A program made the position numbers and the translations under genes. A stretch of 64,000 nucleotides of DNA from Rhyacophila brunnea (lineage: Eukaryota > Arthropoda > Insecta > Trichoptera > Rhyacophilidae). This document shows, in pieces, positions 60,026 to 64,000 of this stretch. The notes under the pieces were generated by a model. It was not told where the DNA came from. It saw only the letters and a list, made by a program, of their open reading frames with translations, and made no database searches. The DNA lies in assembly GCA_022495005.1 (NCBI GenBank), contig JAGYXB010000451.1, positions 1-64,000 of the forward strand, given 5' to 3'. Numbering within the stretch: the stretch's first letter is position 1; the number at the start of each line of letters is the position of its first letter.

Positions 60026-60528
60026 GGTTGAAAATGTATAGGTTTTTTGTCTGTCACAAAAAAGTAGGAAACGGGGAATTCCCTCTATTACAAAATTATA
60101 GTACTTCGCACCAAATTATGATATGAAAATATCGTAATTTTGGTATTTTTGGTGTATTTTTTATTGTAGAAATGAAATCTAAAAGTATAGTATTTTGGCG
60201 ATATGAAACAGGACTTATTTATAGTACGCCCATAATATTAAAATTTTGAATATTGGAAAAAATACACAAAAATTACTAAAATTTCGATATTTCCGTACTA
60301 TAAATTAGTGCATACTAAAATTTGGAGAACCTGGAAAAAAAATACTCGAAAACGTAAAAAAAAACCCTTGACTTGGTTTAAACTTTAATTGAAAATGAAA
60401 CTTCTTGAATTCGTCGGTAAGCGTTTTTGGTCGGAAGAGGTACCTAGCTAAATAAAAGGGGGTCCCGGAATTTCTCATATTCTTCGTTTTTTTTTTGGTG
60501 ACAAGCAAAAACCTTATACATTTTCAAC
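60026..60528. repeat. Long imperfect inverted repeat, about 500 bp
   Basis: GTTGAAAATGTATAGG and TTTTTTGTCTGTCACAAA at the left are repeated in reverse complement at 60493-60528. Inner blocks with GTATTTTT also pair around a centre near 60230. The outer flanks at 59940-60000 have repeated AAATTATAGTA. Probably an old fold-back element; no end or duplication assigned. Confidence 0.5.
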
Positions 60529-60734
60529 ATAGAGATGCAAATGGTTTGTATCTTTATGCATTCGTTTTATAATCAAATATATTTAGATGCAATTCCACTT
60601 GCATCCTTCCGCTTCTCAGATAGGTAAGTAGGTATGACATTTTGCATCATTATGACGTTATGTATATTATCTTTCTTATTATATTATGACCTAGGACTTG
60701 CATCTCTTTGCAACTAATGCCACTAATAAATAAT

Positions 60735-60878
60735 AGCCTGCCCGTACACGTGCGTGGATTTACTGCCAGCAATAAAGCTTGTGCGTATATCGAGGCCTGC
60801 ATGCATGAATCAAAAAAGTTCGGAAGCTTCTGAATTACTGTCAGCAGTAAATCAATGCACGTGTAAAGGGGGTATAAA
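60735..60878. mobile_element. Short MITE of the same ACACGTGC family
   Basis: About 140 bp. The ends pair: CACGTGCGTGGATTTACTG on the left, and CAGTAAATCAATGCACGTG on the right. Interior GCATGCATGAATCAAAAAAG matches 41495 in the longer copy. Confidence 0.7.
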
Positions 60879-60899
60879 GCTTTTAGCATGACGATTCTT

Positions 60900-62042
60900 A
60901 GAAAAACTCATTTCTCCCAAAAATGGAGTTGCGTCCTTTTGCCTCAAACAGAAAGGATATTTTGACGGCGCACCTATAAAAATACATACAGGTGCTTTCC
61001 AAATTGAAGCACGAATATGTTGATTATCATAGATTGGTGCACATATTAAAAACAGTTAAGTACTAGATAGCATTACAGCTATGTGGGGTGTTTTATGAGA
61101 TTCTTTTGACCGGACCTTCAGTGCTGATGCGGTTGTTTTTTTTCAGAGATATTTTGACCGGGTACCTACTGAAACAAAAAACGAGAATTTTTCGCGTATT
61201 GTAGAGGGAAAAACAATTTAAAAAATACATGAAAAAATGTGAAAAGGTTATGATAAAATTACTCAAAGGTTTGCCATTCAAAATGGAAAAAAAATGTTTT
61301 GTGTTAAAACTTGGCGGCCGCTCAAAATCAAAACTTCTAGCTTCTAACTTTCTAGAGGTAAAAATAAAATAAACATTTAAGAAAAATATAAAAGAATTAT
61401 TGAAGTACTTACTTACTTATCTCAATCACTAAATTTAAAAAACAAATATCTCTCTAAACCTAAACTGTAAAACAAAAAAGCACGTTTTTGTGCAAGTGAT
61501 TTAAATATAAGCCAATAATGGACAAAATAAATGTATAAAAAGTTATAAAAGTTTGTTGAATAGTTCTACTTAATGGTTATCAAATATTTCATGTAGAAAA
61601 AAAAACAAACCAACGCAGTCAGGTTTTGCATACAATTTTGAAAATCAAATAATTATTAAGAAGACGAAAAAGTGCACTAACGTTCACTGCCGATCCACAA
61701 GTGTTTGCAATTTAAAATTTTCGAAAAATTAAATTTTAGTGTTTCAATCCAGTATCCAGCAATTTAGCTGGATACCCCAAATTAATAACGCACTCAAAAA
61801 AGTTGAAATTCCAAAGATAAATGTTCCGGGTATATGGACATAATATGGTAGATTATAAATAACCATCTGTGATACTTAAACATTGTTTAAATCATAATTA
61901 TTCAATTATTATTAAAATTTAAGAGCAAATTTATGTAAAAAGTTAATAATAATAATAAAAATAGATTAGCACTTGAACGACATACACTTACATTAAACGT
62001 AAACAAATTGAATTTTGTATAAAAATTGTAATAAAAATATAG
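60900..62042. other. Gene-poor stretch
   Basis: AT-rich, with no repeat end, splice pattern or frame I can support. Confidence 0.5.
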
Positions 62043-62050
62043 GTAGGTAC

Positions 62051-62807
62051 CAGTGGCGAAGGATGACTTTTGGAAAGAGGTAGGCTGTGGAGATCTGATA
62101 AAAAGAGCACACTTGTCAGGTATACTTACGAGAATATTACGATATTTACTACTAATGAATAGGTATACACTAGTAAATGACACACTAATTCAGTGAAACT
62201 TTAAAAACTCATTGACGACATAAAAATGAGCGATGTATACCCATCAAAAATCATTAGATAAAATTTATTTTTATTTATAAAAACAATCTATGCTTACTTA
62301 TTTATTAATATTCGATTAAACGCCGTTGAAATTATTTTTTTAATTATCTAATTATAAATGATTTTGGACAAAGTGCGCAGTCGTGACAACATTATTATGC
62401 GCGAATGTTTTAGGCTCTGCGATAGGAGCTTACCTTATTTCGTACAAATCAGCAGACTTGCTGAGGTTACGAGACGTAAAGTCCATACGAAAAAAATTAA
62501 GAATTATTTCACACATAATCGGAGATTTATTTACGTCGAGACGTCGCGGCGTTTATTATTTATTTACGGCGCGCTGTGGTATATTTTTTAATACCTGTGC
62601 AGTTGTTTTATAAACTGTGTAATACTGTAATACATTCCTACATATACGACATCTCTCGTTGGCAAAATAAATTGTATTGATTGAATAAATTGATTGATTT
62701 ATTCGTTATAATTGATGATATATAAATATGTCAATATGCAATTAAAAAATATTTTTCTTAAGAAGGTAGGCTTTAAATAATCGCCTAGTATGCAGTCTTC
62801 GCCACTG
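62051..62807. mobile_element. hAT-type MITE, 757 bp (CAGTGGCGAAG ends)
   Basis: Perfect 8-bp duplication GTAGGTAC at 62043-62050 and 62808-62815. The terminal inverted repeat is CAGTGGCGAAG, shared with the element at 3995. Both ends also have GAGGTAGGCT or AAGGTAGGCT subterminally. Frames inside (62358-62613) are not recognisable proteins. Confidence 0.9.
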
Positions 62808-63044
62808 GTAGGTACTATACTAACAAACAAGCAAGACCTGTGCCCGTTATGCAGGAATAAAATATTTTTATTTTAATTGGAAGTAGTTGCGGGTGATCCA
62901 GTGGAATGTAGTTTAGATAAAAGCTCGCAATTTTGTACGATACTTTTAATTAGAAAGCAAGGTTCAAGTTTTAAGCATAAAACCTTTAATTAATTAATAC
63001 CTATATTTAAACACAATACGTTGGATGCGGGAATGGGACGATTT

Positions 63045-63175
63045 GACACCGCGAACTGGCCTCCGCCGATTGGCCTCCGGTAATTGGCCGCCAGTACAAT
63101 CGGACGCCAGCCCAATTGGACGCCGACCCAATTCGACGCCGACCCAATTGGCCTCCGGGAGGATTGGACGCCGCA
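63045..63175. repeat. GC-rich minisatellite, unit about 15-16 bp
   Basis: Variants of CCAATTGGACGCCGACC and GATTGGCCTCCGG repeated about eight times in otherwise AT-rich DNA. The 96-aa and 60-aa frames over it are repeat artefacts. Confidence 0.75.
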
Positions 63176-63654
63176 CAGTTGAATTAAATGCGCAAAGGAA
63201 TAGACGTACGTTACGATTTGTTAGAGTAAGTAAGCAAGTCAGTTTAATATGCTTCTATCTTCTCAGTAGTTGTACCTTATACATTTCGCGCTTGACACAT
63301 TTTAATATAGATTGAAAATAATTATTATGCCTTATGATGTTTATTAAAAGAAAATAATTCTTCCCTCGCTTAAACTTAAAGATGTGCATAATCAATTAAT
63401 TTATTGTCTATACATGGGTACTTATTTATATTTACAACAAATATTTAAAATAATGTTAGATGTTAGAATGAAAAGTACATTATATTTCAGCGCTTTATCG
63501 ACTTAATATTATAATAAAGCTTAAATATGTATATTATTATGCATAAATGCGTATTTTAAGATAGTATGAAATTAAAAACAAAATATTAAGTAAGTTATCT
63601 GCTAAGTATAAATGTTTCAGTAGTTTGATTGATAAACTACTTAGGTACTGGGTG

Positions 63655-64000
63655 CTGGACGAAATCCCGAATGCTGAAATCCCGAATGGCCGAAATCCCG
63701 AAAAATAAAAAAATACAAACATCAATAATTGCGTAATTTTTGCAAGACAGACAAAAATCCATTTTTTGTGGAAATATAAAAAAAAATGTAAAATACACAC
63801 ATCAATAATTGCGCAATCGTGTGCGCAATTTTTGTAAGAGAGACAAATCCCATTTTTGCGGAAAATGGGTTTTCCGATTGCGCAATTTTTTTTCAGGAGA
63901 GACCATTTTATAGAACGAATGGATTGTGTGTCTCTTGAAAAAATTGTGCAATTCACGATTGCGCAACTACTGGTGTTTGTATTTTACATTTTTTTTATAT
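63655..64000. repeat. Short repeats up to the window end
   Basis: CGAAATCCCGAAT occurs three times at 63660-63700. Then ATTGCGCAAT-type motifs and TTTTTGCRRGASAGACAAA blocks recur at about 63725, 63810 and 63880. It may be the end of a larger element cut off by the window. Confidence 0.5.

Noticed and set aside
62358..62613. Two overlapping frames of 76-77 aa
   Set aside because: Inside the 757-bp hAT MITE; no transposase motif in either frame.
63537..63956. Minus-strand 139-aa frame
   Set aside because: Covers the short CGAAATCCCG and TTGCGCAA repeats; the peptide is internally repetitive as a result.

Overview
The window is AT-rich eukaryotic nuclear DNA with introns flanked by GT..AG, poly(A) signals and many small transposable elements. 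The genes are animal genes. Exon sizes, short introns and repeat style (many TAGGTACCTA-like stretches, hAT and pogo MITEs, a tRNA-derived SINE, 5'-truncated LINE tails) suggest an insect, perhaps a hemipteran. The order is an inference, not something the sequence proves.

Layout. 1-42 kb is gene-poor. It holds LINE 3' ends, four hAT-type elements with 8-bp target-site duplications (TSDs), palindromic MITEs, dispersed repeats and a 2.43-kb fold-back element (about 12211-14640) whose arms are inverted arrays of a roughly 100-131-bp minisatellite. 42-58 kb is a compact gene cluster: ALG8 (minus, 8 coding exons, 517 aa), TMEM60 (plus, single exon, 134 aa), an unnamed one-Ig-domain membrane protein (plus, 3 recognised exons) and ANAPC4 (minus, 6 coding exons plus a 5' UTR exon, 815 aa). 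I reconstructed ALG8 and ANAPC4 exon by exon; all junctions are GT..AG and in phase, and both lengths fit the families. 58-64 kb is again repeat-rich.

The genes are unrelated in function. ALG8 is an ER glucosyltransferase of the N-glycan precursor pathway. TMEM60 is a small four-helix membrane protein. The Ig protein is probably at the cell surface. ANAPC4 is a scaffold subunit of the anaphase-promoting complex. ALG8 and TMEM60 are head-to-head across 459 bp and may share a promoter; the Ig gene and ANAPC4 converge. Introns carry nested insertions, including a SINE inside a hAT MITE inside ALG8 intron 7.

The most unusual object is the fold-back minisatellite element, with the same order of unit subtypes at both ends of its two arms. 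Also notable are a MITE whose interior is inverted between two copies and a hAT element that keeps a recognisable but interrupted transposase C-terminus.
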